Assembly (NCBI RefSeq): GCF_001719615.1
Contig: NZ_MDVX01000004.1
Location: forward strand, 27,993 to 91,992
Direction of reading: 5' to 3'
DNA from: Neptunicoccus sediminis
Lineage (GTDB): Bacteria; Pseudomonadota; Alphaproteobacteria; Rhodobacterales; Rhodobacteraceae
Length of the DNA stretch: 64,000 nt
In this document: one piece after another, positions 53,864 through 62,126 of the stretch
Layout: each line of letters opens with the position of its first letter
How positions within the stretch are numbered: position 1 is the first letter of the stretch
Notes under the pieces: model-generated
Database searches by the model: none
What the model was told of the DNA's origin: nothing
What the model saw: the letters and a program-made list of their open reading frames with translations, nothing else
Translations under genes and position numbers: made by a program

Positions 53864-55192
53864 TTACTCGGCCTTTGGCAGAACCTCATAGCGCAGCCCT
53901 GCGGCTGTGCGGTTGGGGAAACCTGTCCAATAAGTGTGATCTTCCTTGAAGCTCCCGTCTTCGTTTGCGGACCAGACGCCATCTTTGGCGTTTGGCTCCA
54001 GCGACAGATAGGGTTCCATATCCCCATCTTTCCCGAGATATTTGCCAAGCCATGCGGTCACGAAATGCTGCGCGATGTTGTTCATCCGCGCCGTATCCCA
54101 GACCGGATCGGCATAGTGATCAAAGGCGGCAAAGCCCAGGTCCGCATCCACCTCGCGGCCTTCTTGCGGGGCGGGGTAAGGGGCGGCGGCATTGTGATTG
54201 GCGTTCTCGAATGTCAAAAGTGCGCGGTCCACATTTACTGCGCCTTGCCAGATAGAGCGCACGCCCGGATCGTAGCCTGACACATCATCAACAGAACCGG
54301 CGATGAACAACATCGGGATTTGCACGCCTTTCAGGGTTTCCGCATCCCAAAAGCCGTAGGTCAGCCCCCAAGGGGCAAAAGCCACCGCGGTTTTGAAGCG
54401 CGGATCGGGCAGGGCGTTGTGGGTTTCAGAGCCTGACAGATGCACACCAAGCGTGCCGTGCGGACCGCCCCAAGCGTAATCCACCGCAGCCTGTGTGACA
54501 CCGCCACCCGCAGAAATCACCGCGCCGTAGCCGCCCATTGAATAGCCGATCAGCGCACTGTTATCCGTATCTGCCAGACCAGAGAGGAACCCCTCACTGC
54601 CTTCGGACAGGGCGGCAATCTGGTTCAGCACGAATTTCTGGTCCAAAGAGCGGTTCACAAGCGTCGAGCCAAAGGCTGCCTTGTTGGAATAGGTGCTGTC
54701 CGTATGATCCACCGACGCCACAACATAGCCTTTAGAGGCGATATTTTCCGCCAGATGGGACAGAAGGAACCGGTTTCCCGGATAGCCGTGGCTGATCAGA
54801 ACAAACGGATAGGTTCCATCTGCGGGGGCAGCGTCCCGCATCGCCTGTCCGTGTAGTTCTACCACGGTTTTGCCATCGCGGATTTCAGCCTGCAGCACTG
54901 TGTCGCCACTGGCATCATCTGCGGCGGGATACCAGACCTCAACCGTAAGATCGCGGTCATAGCGGGGCATCTCGCCGGGTTTGTCCGCAGCCGGATCAAT
55001 CGCCAGAATGTTGATCTGGTCGGGGTTGGTCATTTCCAGTTGGCGGACGCCGACCTTGTGGCTGCCATAGGCTGCCAGTGCCGGTGCGTCGGGTCGTTGT
55101 GTGTCGATGCGGTTTTCCGCCATTGCGGAGGGTCCTCCCAGAACTGCGGCGGCGGCAAGTACCACCCCGAGGCTCGTCTTGTTCATTTTCAT
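53864..55192 (-). CDS. secreted alpha/beta hydrolase (acetylhydrolase-like)
   Basis: 442 residues with a signal peptide ending at PSAMA-EN. The mature enzyme has an esterase nucleophile elbow GYSMGGYGA, a histidine-containing oxyanion-type segment FVLISHGYPGNRFLL, and DHTDSTYSNKAAFG; the last resembles PAF-acetylhydrolase-like and polyester-degrading hydrolases. A late FENANHNAA carries the probable catalytic His. Located in the periplasm or outside. Substrate unknown; no neighbours point to a pathway. Confidence 0.88.
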   Translation of the reverse strand: MKMNKTSLGVVLAAAAVLGGPSAMAENRIDTQRPDAPALAAYGSHKVGVRQLEMTNPDQINILAIDPAADKPGEMPRYDRDLTVEVWYPAADDASGDTVLQAEIRDGKTVVELHGQAMRDAAPADGTYPFVLISHGYPGNRFLLSHLAENIASKGYVVASVDHTDSTYSNKAAFGSTLVNRSLDQKFVLNQIAALSEGSEGFLSGLADTDNSALIGYSMGGYGAVISAGGGVTQAAVDYAWGGPHGTLGVHLSGSETHNALPDPRFKTAVAFAPWGLTYGFWDAETLKGVQIPMLFIAGSVDDVSGYDPGVRSIWQGAVNVDRALLTFENANHNAAAPYPAPQEGREVDADLGFAAFDHYADPVWDTARMNNIAQHFVTAWLGKYLGKDGDMEPYLSLEPNAKDGVWSANEDGSFKEDHTYWTGFPNRTAAGLRYEVLPKAE

Positions 55193-55379
55193 GGTCTTCT
55201 CCCTTGTGTGCCCGCTTATTACCTGCGGATGTATACTCTTTATTTACACAGTGCCGGTAAGCTTGGGGCGGAGATGGCCCATCGTCCAGAAGTTTGTATA
55301 AAAACCTAGCGTCGGGTCTTTTACAGCAGGGATTTTCTGCGTATCAGGGCACAAGCTGCTTAACCGAAGGATTGCTGCC

Positions 55380-56063
55380 ATGCCTGTGGAATTTGACCCT
55401 GCCCGTGACTTGAAAATTGCACCCTCGATCCTCTCGGCGGATTTTGCCCGTTTGGGCGAAGAGGTCCGCGCGATTGAGGAACAGGGCTGTGACTGGGTAC
55501 ATATCGACGTGATGGACGGGCATTTCGTGCCCAATATCACCATCGGTCCGGATGTGGTCGCCGCGCTGCGCCCCCATTGCAAAACGGTGATGGATTGTCA
55601 CCTGATGATCTCGCCCGCCGATCCCTATCTTGAGGCCTTTGCCAAGGCCGGGGCGGATATAATCACCATTCACGCCGAAGCCGGCCCGCATCTGGACCGC
55701 TCTTTGCAGTATATCCGCTCGCTTGGTTGTAAGACGGGTGTTGCGCTGAATCCCTCCACCCCGGAGAGCGTGATTGAATACTGTCTCGACAAGATCGACC
55801 TGATCCTTGTGATGACCGTGAACCCCGGTTTTGGCGGTCAGAAATTCCTGCACAGCCAGTTGCCCAAGATGGAGCGGGTGCGCAAGATGATCGGGGACCG
55901 TCCGATCTGGCTGGAAATTGACGGCGGCGTAACGCCGGAGACCGCGCCACTGGCCCGTGCTGCGGGTGTGGATGCGATGGTTGCCGGTTCCGCAGTCTTC
56001 AAGGGCGGTACACCGCAGCACTACCGCGAAAACATCTCTGCGATCCGCAAATCCTGCGGTTAA
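55380..56063 (+). CDS. rpe: ribulose-phosphate 3-epimerase
   Basis: 227 residues, TIM barrel. Interconverts ribulose-5-phosphate and xylulose-5-phosphate. Signatures: [51 protein letters not shown] and VDGGV-like [12 protein letters not shown]; metal-binding D and H residues are intact. Followed by a bidirectional terminator. Confidence 0.97.
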   Translation: MPVEFDPARDLKIAPSILSADFARLGEEVRAIEEQGCDWVHIDVMDGHFVPNITIGPDVVAALRPHCKTVMDCHLMISPADPYLEAFAKAGADIITIHAEAGPHLDRSLQYIRSLGCKTGVALNPSTPESVIEYCLDKIDLILVMTVNPGFGGQKFLHSQLPKMERVRKMIGDRPIWLEIDGGVTPETAPLARAAGVDAMVAGSAVFKGGTPQHYRENISAIRKSCG

Positions 56064-56093
56064 ACTGGTTTAAGTTTGGTGGTTAACAAGCTG

Positions 56094-56119
56094 AAAAGGC
56101 GCGGTTTTCTCGCCTTTTT
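56094..56119. terminator. bidirectional terminator between rpe and lysE-like gene
   Basis: AAAAGGCG (56094-56101) / CGCCTTTT (56111-56118) with flanking A and T runs, usable from both sides. It ends at the lysE-like stop codon. Confidence 0.85.
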
Positions 56120-56736
56120 CAATATGTGCCAAGGCTGGCGATCAGCCCGAAAGCAATCAGCCACATCACGATGCCGATTCCAATGTCGAGCACCCGCCAT
56201 GTGGCAGCAGTTTGCATGACTGGCGCCAGCAGGCGGGCACCATAACCAAGCCCGAAGAAAAAGCTGAAAGATGCCAGTGCCGCAGCGATCCCGAAGGCCC
56301 ATTTTTCGGCCGCCGGTTCAAACTGCGTGCTGACCGCACCGATCAGGCCAAGCGTGTCGAGATAGACATGGGGGTTGAGCCACGTGCAGGCGAAAACCAC
56401 ACCAAGGGCAGGCCACAGGTCAAGCCCTTTGCCAGAGAGTTCCATTTCGTAATCCCCGCGCCATGCGGCGAGAAAACGGGTGGCCCCGTAGAACAGCAGG
56501 AAAGCGGCGCCGAATAGGGACAGAAAAAAGGGCAGGCGGGGGAAATATTCCACCATAGCGCCAAAGCCGGCCACGCCCGCGGTAATGAGAAGCGCATCGG
56601 ACACGGCGCAAAACAGGCAGATGAGAAAGACATGGCTGCGCAACAGGCCCTGACGCAGAACAAAAGCATTCTGCGCACCGATCGCAAGGATCAGGGAAAA
56701 AGCTGTGAAATAGCCGGTGATCGCAGCCGCGAGCAT
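56119..56736 (-). CDS. LysE/ArgO-family amino-acid exporter
   Basis: 205 residues with six hydrophobic segments. Family start GYFTAFSLILAIGAQNAFVLRQGLLRSH is conserved in its core (AIGAQNAFVLRQG), and WLNPHVYLDTLGLIGAVS is the second signature. Exports basic amino acids (lysine, arginine) in characterised members. Its ATG overlaps the stop of the DUF502 gene by one base. Confidence 0.92.
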   Translation of the reverse strand: MLAAAITGYFTAFSLILAIGAQNAFVLRQGLLRSHVFLICLFCAVSDALLITAGVAGFGAMVEYFPRLPFFLSLFGAAFLLFYGATRFLAAWRGDYEMELSGKGLDLWPALGVVFACTWLNPHVYLDTLGLIGAVSTQFEPAAEKWAFGIAAALASFSFFFGLGYGARLLAPVMQTAATWRVLDIGIGIVMWLIAFGLIASLGTY

Positions 56737-57425
56737 CAGCTGTGCTTGACCTTGACGGATTGGGCGCGACCGGCGGCAATTTCGTCCTTGCTGGGCGGCA
56801 TGACCAGCCCCGCAGAGATCACCAGCTTGGCTGCGGCTTCCACATCCATATCCAGATACACCACATCTTCGGTCGGAACGAACAACAGGAACCCCGACGT
56901 CGGGTTCGGCGTGGTGGGCAGGAATACCGACATCATCGACTCCTGTCCGGTTTTGGTCAGTATCTCTCCCTTTGAAGAGGTGGAAACAAAGGCGATGGCC
57001 CAGATGCCCTTGCGGGGGTATTCCACCAGACAGGCTTTCTCAAAGCTGGCGTTGGACTGGTTCAGGATGGTTTCGACGATCTGTTTCACACCGTTATAGA
57101 TCGTGCGAACAATCGGCATGCGATCCACAAGACTTTCGATGTATTTCAGAAGCTGGCGGCCGAACAATCCCTTAAGGCTGGCACCAACCACTGTGGTGAA
57201 GGCCAGAAACACGATCACCCCATAGCCGCGCCATTCGTTTGAAGGTTTATAGGCTTCGGGCACCAACGGCAGCACGCGGCTGTCCACAAAGCCGACGAAA
57301 GCCCAGATCATCCAGATGGTTAGGGCCACCGGCAGCACAATGGCCAGTCCGGTCAGAAAATTACCCCGCACCCTGACAAACAGGCCGGGACGCTTGCGCC
57401 GTGGAGTATTGGGTTTTCGGGCCAT
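56736..57425 (-). CDS. DUF502 family membrane protein
   Basis: 229 residues. Two membrane spans near the N-terminus (FLTGLAIVLPVALTIWMIWAF and GYGVIVFLAFTTVVGASL) and a soluble C-terminal beta-rich domain with PIVRTIYNGVKQIVETIL and VFLPTTPNPTSGFLLFVP, hallmarks of DUF502. Function unknown. Translationally linked to the LysE-like gene. Confidence 0.9.
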   Translation of the reverse strand: MARKPNTPRRKRPGLFVRVRGNFLTGLAIVLPVALTIWMIWAFVGFVDSRVLPLVPEAYKPSNEWRGYGVIVFLAFTTVVGASLKGLFGRQLLKYIESLVDRMPIVRTIYNGVKQIVETILNQSNASFEKACLVEYPRKGIWAIAFVSTSSKGEILTKTGQESMMSVFLPTTPNPTSGFLLFVPTEDVVYLDMDVEAAAKLVISAGLVMPPSKDEIAAGRAQSVKVKHS

Positions 57426-57498
57426 GGGTCAATCGCTCTATAATACGGGAGACTGTCTAGGACGTCTGCGGCGGGGGTGCAATCCCGCTATGGGGTTT

Positions 57499-57521
57499 GA
57501 GTATTTCCGGAACATTGAAGC
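57499..57521 (-). repeat. short interspersed repeat, copy 2
   Basis: Reverse complement of the 10234-10256 core with one difference (22 of 23 positions). It lies in the gap upstream of the DUF502 gene, just beyond the stop of 57532-58047. Confidence 0.6.
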
Positions 57522-57531
57522 GCTAAGGGGA

Positions 57532-58047
57532 TCAGGACTGCTCCGTGTCAAGCGCATCGACATAGGGTTTGAGTTTTGCAGTCTCTTCCCAGCGGGATCT
57601 GCGGGAGCGGAAGGCGGCTGTGTCGGCCTGATCTTGCAGAAACTCCGGTGCAAATTCCGCGCAAAATTCGGTGAGGTCATTTTGCAGGAAAGCCTCGATC
57701 CGGTCCCAGAACGCGTCTTCGCTGATGGCGGCATTGTGTTTTGCCCAGAACGGATCAAGCGGCGCGGTCAATTCATAAAGCGCATCCTCGCGGGAGTTGG
57801 CGTAATCCTCATCCCAGTCAAGGTCCAGTTTGATGCAGTCGAGCAGATAGTCAAAAATCGCCTGCGCGTCCGCCCTGCGTGGTTTGAATGTCCCAAGCGT
57901 CTGGCGTAAATGGGGTTCGCTGATCACCATATAGGCAAGCGCCCGTTCCGAGATGTCCTTGCTCGTCTGTGCCTTGCGCAGCAGATCGACAGAGAGTTTC
58001 CCCTCTTCAAGCGCGGACTCAATCCGGGTGATCAGCGAAGTGGCCAT
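57532..58047 (-). CDS. hypothetical protein downstream of psuG
   Basis: 171 residues, not recognised. Soluble, acidic, largely helical; Trp/Tyr-rich middle (DLDWDEDYANSREDALYEL, WAKHNAAISEDAFWDRIEAFL). No signal peptide or known catalytic motif. Its ATG overlaps the psuG stop (TAATG), so it is the third gene of psuK-psuG. Codon use is like the neighbours, so it is a real gene. Confidence 0.75.
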   Translation of the reverse strand: MATSLITRIESALEEGKLSVDLLRKAQTSKDISERALAYMVISEPHLRQTLGTFKPRRADAQAIFDYLLDCIKLDLDWDEDYANSREDALYELTAPLDPFWAKHNAAISEDAFWDRIEAFLQNDLTEFCAEFAPEFLQDQADTAAFRSRRSRWEETAKLKPYVDALDTEQS

Positions 58048-58958
58048 TATACGTCTTTCAGAGCGCGGGCGATGTTTGCGCCAAGGGCTGCGTTGTTTTT
58101 GACCAATGCGATGTTGGATTTCAGCGACTTGCCTTCGGTCAGTTCCACAATGCGCCCCAGAAGGAACGGTGTGACCTGTTTCGCGCCGATGTTCTGGGCT
58201 TCCGCCTCGGCCACCGCCTGTGCAATGATGGGGTTGAGGTAATCCGCGTCGATTTCGGCGTCTTTCGGGATCGGATTGGCGACGAGCTGGCCGCCCTGCA
58301 GGCCGAGCTTGGCGCGCATTTTATGGGCTTTGGCGATTTCGGCTGCACCATCCATGCGCAGCGGCGCGGCTAGGCCGGAAACGCGGGACCAGAAGGCGGG
58401 AAAGTCATCGCTTTGATAGCCGATCACCGGCACCCCGTTGGTTTCCAGCACTTCGAGCGTTTTGGGCAGGTCAAGGATCGCCTTGGCGCCGGCACAAACC
58501 ACCGTGACAGCCGTTTGGGACAGTTCTGTCAGGTCGGCACTGATGTCAAAGCTGGTTTCAGCCCCTTTGTGAACACCGCCGATGCCGCCGGTTGCAAAGA
58601 CATCAATCCCTGCCAGTTCAGCGCAGATCATGGTTGCGGCCACAGTTGTAGCACCTGTGCGCCCGTTGGCGACGGCCACTGCCAGATCCGCGCGGGAGAG
58701 CTTCATCACGTCTTTGGCTTGTGCGAGGTTTTCCAGCGTGTCTGCTTCCAGACCGATGTGGATTGCGTGGTCAATGATCGCGATTGTGGCAGGGACTGCG
58801 CCATTGTCGCGAACCACCTGTTCTACCTCTTGTGCGGTTTCAAGATTGGCCGGATAGGGCATCCCGTGGGTGATGATCGTGCTTTCCAGAGCCACGACGG
58901 GTGCACCGTCAGCGATGGCTTTGCTGACTTCGGCGGAATAGACGAGGGGAAGGGTCAA
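58047..58958 (-). CDS. psuG: pseudouridine-5'-phosphate glycosidase
   Basis: 303 residues. Splits pseudouridine 5'-phosphate to uracil and ribose-5-phosphate. Signatures: PVVALESTIITHGMPYPANL (Mn-site Glu/His region), NGRTGATTVAATM, GIDVFATGGIGGVHKGAETS, and SADLTELSQTAVTVVCAGAK. Overlaps psuK by 4 nt. Confidence 0.96.
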   Translation of the reverse strand: MTLPLVYSAEVSKAIADGAPVVALESTIITHGMPYPANLETAQEVEQVVRDNGAVPATIAIIDHAIHIGLEADTLENLAQAKDVMKLSRADLAVAVANGRTGATTVAATMICAELAGIDVFATGGIGGVHKGAETSFDISADLTELSQTAVTVVCAGAKAILDLPKTLEVLETNGVPVIGYQSDDFPAFWSRVSGLAAPLRMDGAAEIAKAHKMRAKLGLQGGQLVANPIPKDAEIDADYLNPIIAQAVAEAEAQNIGAKQVTPFLLGRIVELTEGKSLKSNIALVKNNAALGANIARALKDV

Positions 58959-59848
58959 AGCGGAGTCTCCGTAGATATATAAGTAGAAGTATAGCCGAGC
59001 GCGAAGTCGAGCGCATCCGCCCCCGACAATCCACGGTTTTCGGCAACGATATGGCTGGCCATGAACACATCTCCGGCCCCTGTGACCCGCAGAACCTTAA
59101 CTGCTGGCGGGGTTTGGGACAGAACGCCCGTAGCATCTGCCACAGCCGCCGGGTTCGGGCCATCGGTTACAACAGCGCGGTAGAGGCCGGTTGCCGCCAG
59201 TTGGCGTGCGGCGTCTGCGGCGCTGTCGAGTTTGGTGTCAAGCAGGATATTCGCCTCAATCAAATTGACATAGGCTGTGGCGTGCTTGTGGCCGACAAAG
59301 GGTTTCAACCGCTCTGCCTTGCCCGGAGAAGCCGGTGCGAGGCGGATGTCTGCGGCGCGAAACTCGGCGGCGGTGCTGATATAGTCCAGAGTCGCGCGGG
59401 GCAGGTTGCCTTCACAGACCACCAGCCCGTCGAAGGGATCCTGCGCCGTGCCCAGCCGCCCGTCAGCCAGTGGCGCAATCACCGCATCGGCCTGTCCTTC
59501 CAGCGAATGGGCATCTGCAATTGCGGCGATCAGCCCGTTGCGCCCTTCAATGGCCATATACTGATCTGTGGGGTAGGTTTTGGAGACATGCACAAAGGCG
59601 GTTTCCATCCCCCGTGCCGTGGCTTCCATCAACAGTTCGCGACCGGCGGAATCATCGCCCAAAGCGGTCAGCAGCGACACAGGCACATCATGGGCGCGCA
59701 GGGCCATTGCGATATTCATCGCCACGCCACCGGGAATACGGATGATACGGCCGGGCACATCATGCCCCGCTTTCATCACACGATCAGAGCGGCCAACAAT
59801 GTCCCAGAGAACGGAACCGATACAAAGAATAGGAGCAAGGGGTGTCAT
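58955..59848 (-). CDS. psuK: PfkB-family kinase, probable pseudouridine kinase
   Basis: 297 residues from the ATG at 59848 (AAGGGC upstream). Ribokinase fold: CIGSVLWDIVGRSD, RIPGGVAMNIAMAL and the C-terminal TGAGDVFMASH catalytic loop. Phosphorylates pseudouridine; the assignment rests on its tight coupling to psuG, since PfkB kinases are hard to tell apart by motif alone. Confidence 0.88.
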   Translation of the reverse strand: MTPLAPILCIGSVLWDIVGRSDRVMKAGHDVPGRIIRIPGGVAMNIAMALRAHDVPVSLLTALGDDSAGRELLMEATARGMETAFVHVSKTYPTDQYMAIEGRNGLIAAIADAHSLEGQADAVIAPLADGRLGTAQDPFDGLVVCEGNLPRATLDYISTAAEFRAADIRLAPASPGKAERLKPFVGHKHATAYVNLIEANILLDTKLDSAADAARQLAATGLYRAVVTDGPNPAAVADATGVLSQTPPAVKVLRVTGAGDVFMASHIVAENRGLSGADALDFALGYTSTYISTETPL

Positions 59849-60019
59849 GGCGCCCTTTTGATCTGTAGGGTGCAAACTGGCAAGTGAAAACAGCAGCCAA
59901 ATGTGCCGAATACGCGCTGTTCGGGGTGGTGTTTTGTCACCATAGCGGGATAATCACCGGATTGCCGCGAAATATCGCAGTTTTGGCCGGAAACCCCGTG
60001 CAATAGCGTGGGAAACCCC

Positions 60020-60048
60020 TTGCCAAGCGTAAATATGCCCCCTATAGC
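60020..60048 (+). promoter_or_regulatory. rpsB-tsf promoter
   Basis: TTGCCA (60020-60025), 17-nt spacer, TATAGC (60043-60048). It gives a leader of about 120 nt before rpsB. The region 59849-60019 between psuK and this promoter holds nothing else I can identify. Confidence 0.6.
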
Positions 60049-60082
60049 GACCTCACTTAAATCCACAGGCGGGGTCTGCGGG

Positions 60083-60120
60083 TTTTGGGGGAGACATCCC
60101 CAAAGCTCCAACCGGTTGGA
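60083..60120 (+). promoter_or_regulatory. structured rpsB leader
   Basis: Two adjacent stems: TTTGGGG (60084-60090) / CCCCAAA (60098-60104), then the 14-bp palindrome TCCAACCGGTTGGA (60107-60120). In other bacteria S2 represses its own operon by binding the leader; this is a plausible site. Confidence 0.55.
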
Positions 60121-60174
60121 ACGGCAGGTGCCATTCCTTCTCCCGCTGAGGCTAAACCGGAAAAGGAAATTCCA

Positions 60175-60933
60175 ATGGCTCTTCCCGAGTTCACATTGCG
60201 TCAACTGCTTGAAGCAGGCGTACACTTCGGCCACCAGACACACCGCTGGAACCCACGCATGGGTCAGTACATCTATGGTCAGCGTAACGGCATCCACATT
60301 CTCGACCTGACACAGACTGTTCCTCTGCTGGACCAGGCCCTGCAAGTCACACGGGACACAGTTGCCAAGGGCGGCCGTATCCTGTTCGTGGGCACCAAAC
60401 GTCAGGCTGCAAACGCTGTTGCCGAAGCTGCCGAGCGTTCCGCACAATACTACATGAACCACCGCTGGTTGGGTGGCACGCTGACAAACTGGCAAACAGT
60501 TTCCAAGCGTATCGCGCACCTTAAAGACATCGACGAAAAGCTGGAAAGCGGTGCTGAAGGCCTGACCAAGAAAGAACGTCTTGGCATGGAACGCGAGCAG
60601 ACAAAACTGCAAGCCTCCTTGGGTGGTGTGCGCGAAATGGGCGGTGTTCCTGACCTGATCGTTGTGATCGACACCAACAAAGAATCCCTTGCGGTTCAGG
60701 AAGCCAACAAACTGGGCATCCCTGTGATTGCGGTTCTGGACTCCAATTCTGCACCTGAAAACATCGACTACCCGATCCCGGGCAACGACGATGCGGCCCG
60801 TGCAATTGCGCTTTACACCGACCTGATTGCCCGTGCGGCACTGGACGGCATGGCAGCGGCTATGGGGTCTGCGGGCATCGACATCGGTTCCCTGGAAGAC
60901 GCGCCTGCTGAAGAAGCTGTCGCAGAAGCCTGA
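60175..60933 (+). CDS. rpsB: 30S ribosomal protein S2
   Basis: 252 residues from the ATG at 60175. Conserved N-terminus [21 protein letters not shown] and the segments [14 protein letters not shown] and [20 protein letters not shown] are diagnostic. The acidic Ala/Glu tail ([12 protein letters not shown]) is usual in this group. Codons look highly biased, as expected for a ribosomal gene. Confidence 0.98.
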   Translation: MALPEFTLRQLLEAGVHFGHQTHRWNPRMGQYIYGQRNGIHILDLTQTVPLLDQALQVTRDTVAKGGRILFVGTKRQAANAVAEAAERSAQYYMNHRWLGGTLTNWQTVSKRIAHLKDIDEKLESGAEGLTKKERLGMEREQTKLQASLGGVREMGGVPDLIVVIDTNKESLAVQEANKLGIPVIAVLDSNSAPENIDYPIPGNDDAARAIALYTDLIARAALDGMAAAMGSAGIDIGSLEDAPAEEAVAEA

Positions 60934-60956
60934 TCGGCTTTCACAATACTGATACC

Positions 60957-60980
60957 TCGGGGGTGTAAACGCACCCCCGA
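60957..60980 (+). promoter_or_regulatory. hairpin between rpsB and tsf
   Basis: TCGGGGGTG / CACCCCCGA, perfect 9-bp arms with a 6-nt loop and no U-tract. Comparable to the attenuating rpsB-tsf spacer hairpin of E. coli; probably sets the S2 to EF-Ts ratio. Confidence 0.7.
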
Positions 60981-61007
60981 CTCTTACCGCATTTAGGAGA
61001 GATGAAG

Positions 61008-61883
61008 ATGGCTATCACAGCTGCACTCGTTAAAGAACTGCGCGAAAAATCCGGCGCAGGCATGATGGACGCGAAAAAAGCCCTGACAGAAACCGACGGC
61101 GACATGGAAGCCGCAATGGACTGGCTGCGCACCAAAGGTCTGGCAACCGCGGCCAAGAAATCCGGTCGTACAGCGGCTGAAGGTCTGGTTGGCGTCAAAG
61201 TTGAAGGCGGCGTTGGTGTTGCGGTTGAAGTGAACGCGGAAACCGACTTTGTTGGTAAAAACGCCGACTTCCAGAAAATGGTAAACGGCATCGTTGCCGC
61301 CGCTGTTTCCGTGGACGACGTTGAAGCTCTGAAATCCGCTGACATGGGTGGCAAGTCTGTAACGGACGTTGTGACCGATGCGATCGCTACAATCGGTGAA
61401 AACATGTCTGTGCGCCGCATGGCCAAAGTGTCCGGCGATGTTGTCGGCTCTTACATCCACGCAGCGGCTGCGGACGGTCTGGGCAAAATCGGTGTTCTGG
61501 TTGCACTGAAAGGCGGCGATGAGTCTTTCGCCAAACAGGTTGCCATGCACGTTGCTGCGACCAACCCTGCTTCCCTGTCCGAAGAGGATCTGGACCCTGC
61601 CGTGATCGAGCGTGAGAAAAACGTTCTGACCGAGCAAGCCCGTGAGTCCGGCAAGCCTGAAAATATCATTGAAAGCATGATCAAGGGCCGGATGAAGAAG
61701 TTCTACTCTGAAGTGACCCTGAACAATCAGGCATTCGTGATCAATCCTGACGTAACCGTTGGTCAGGCTGCCAAAGACGCCGGTGCGGAAATCGTATCTT
61801 TCGTGCGTTTGGAAGTTGGCGAAGGCATTGAGAAAAAAGAAGAAGACTTTGCAGCGGAAGTTGCAAAAACAATGGGCGGCTAA
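61008..61883 (+). CDS. tsf: elongation factor Ts
   Basis: 291 residues. ATG at 61008 preferred over 61002 because AGGAGA (60995-61000) is then 7 nt away instead of 1. N-terminal UBA segment [21 protein letters not shown] and core motif [13 protein letters not shown] identify EF-Ts, the nucleotide exchange factor for EF-Tu. Confidence 0.98.
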   Translation: MAITAALVKELREKSGAGMMDAKKALTETDGDMEAAMDWLRTKGLATAAKKSGRTAAEGLVGVKVEGGVGVAVEVNAETDFVGKNADFQKMVNGIVAAAVSVDDVEALKSADMGGKSVTDVVTDAIATIGENMSVRRMAKVSGDVVGSYIHAAAADGLGKIGVLVALKGGDESFAKQVAMHVAATNPASLSEEDLDPAVIEREKNVLTEQARESGKPENIIESMIKGRMKKFYSEVTLNNQAFVINPDVTVGQAAKDAGAEIVSFVRLEVGEGIEKKEEDFAAEVAKTMGG

Positions 61884-61906
61884 TCCCGCTACATTGACTG
61901 TTTTTG

Positions 61907-61937
61907 AAAGCCCTGCCATCTGGCGGGGCTTTTTTTT
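61907..61937 (+). terminator. intrinsic terminator after tsf
   Basis: AAGCCCTGCCA / TGGCGGGGCTT (one wobble pair) followed by eight T. Confidence 0.92.
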
Positions 61938-61959
61938 GGTAAAATTTTTGAGGGTAAAG

Positions 61960-62005
61960 CAGGTCCGGAGTGTTTTGAACCGGGAAGAACGACCCTCCGG
62001 ACCTG
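61960..62005. repeat. 11-bp perfect inverted repeat downstream of tsf
   Basis: CAGGTCCGGAG (61960-61970) / CTCCGGACCTG (61995-62005), 24-nt loop. It lies between the tsf terminator and the next gene's start; not part of the terminator. Confidence 0.5.
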
Positions 62006-62126
62006 TAAGTCAAACTGCTTTCGCGTTTGGCTAAGATCACTGTCCCATTTTTCGATTGTAAAATAAGTGAGTTCTGTCACACATTCCGCATTAATTTTGC
62101 TGCACATCAGAAAAGGGTAGGGCGGA

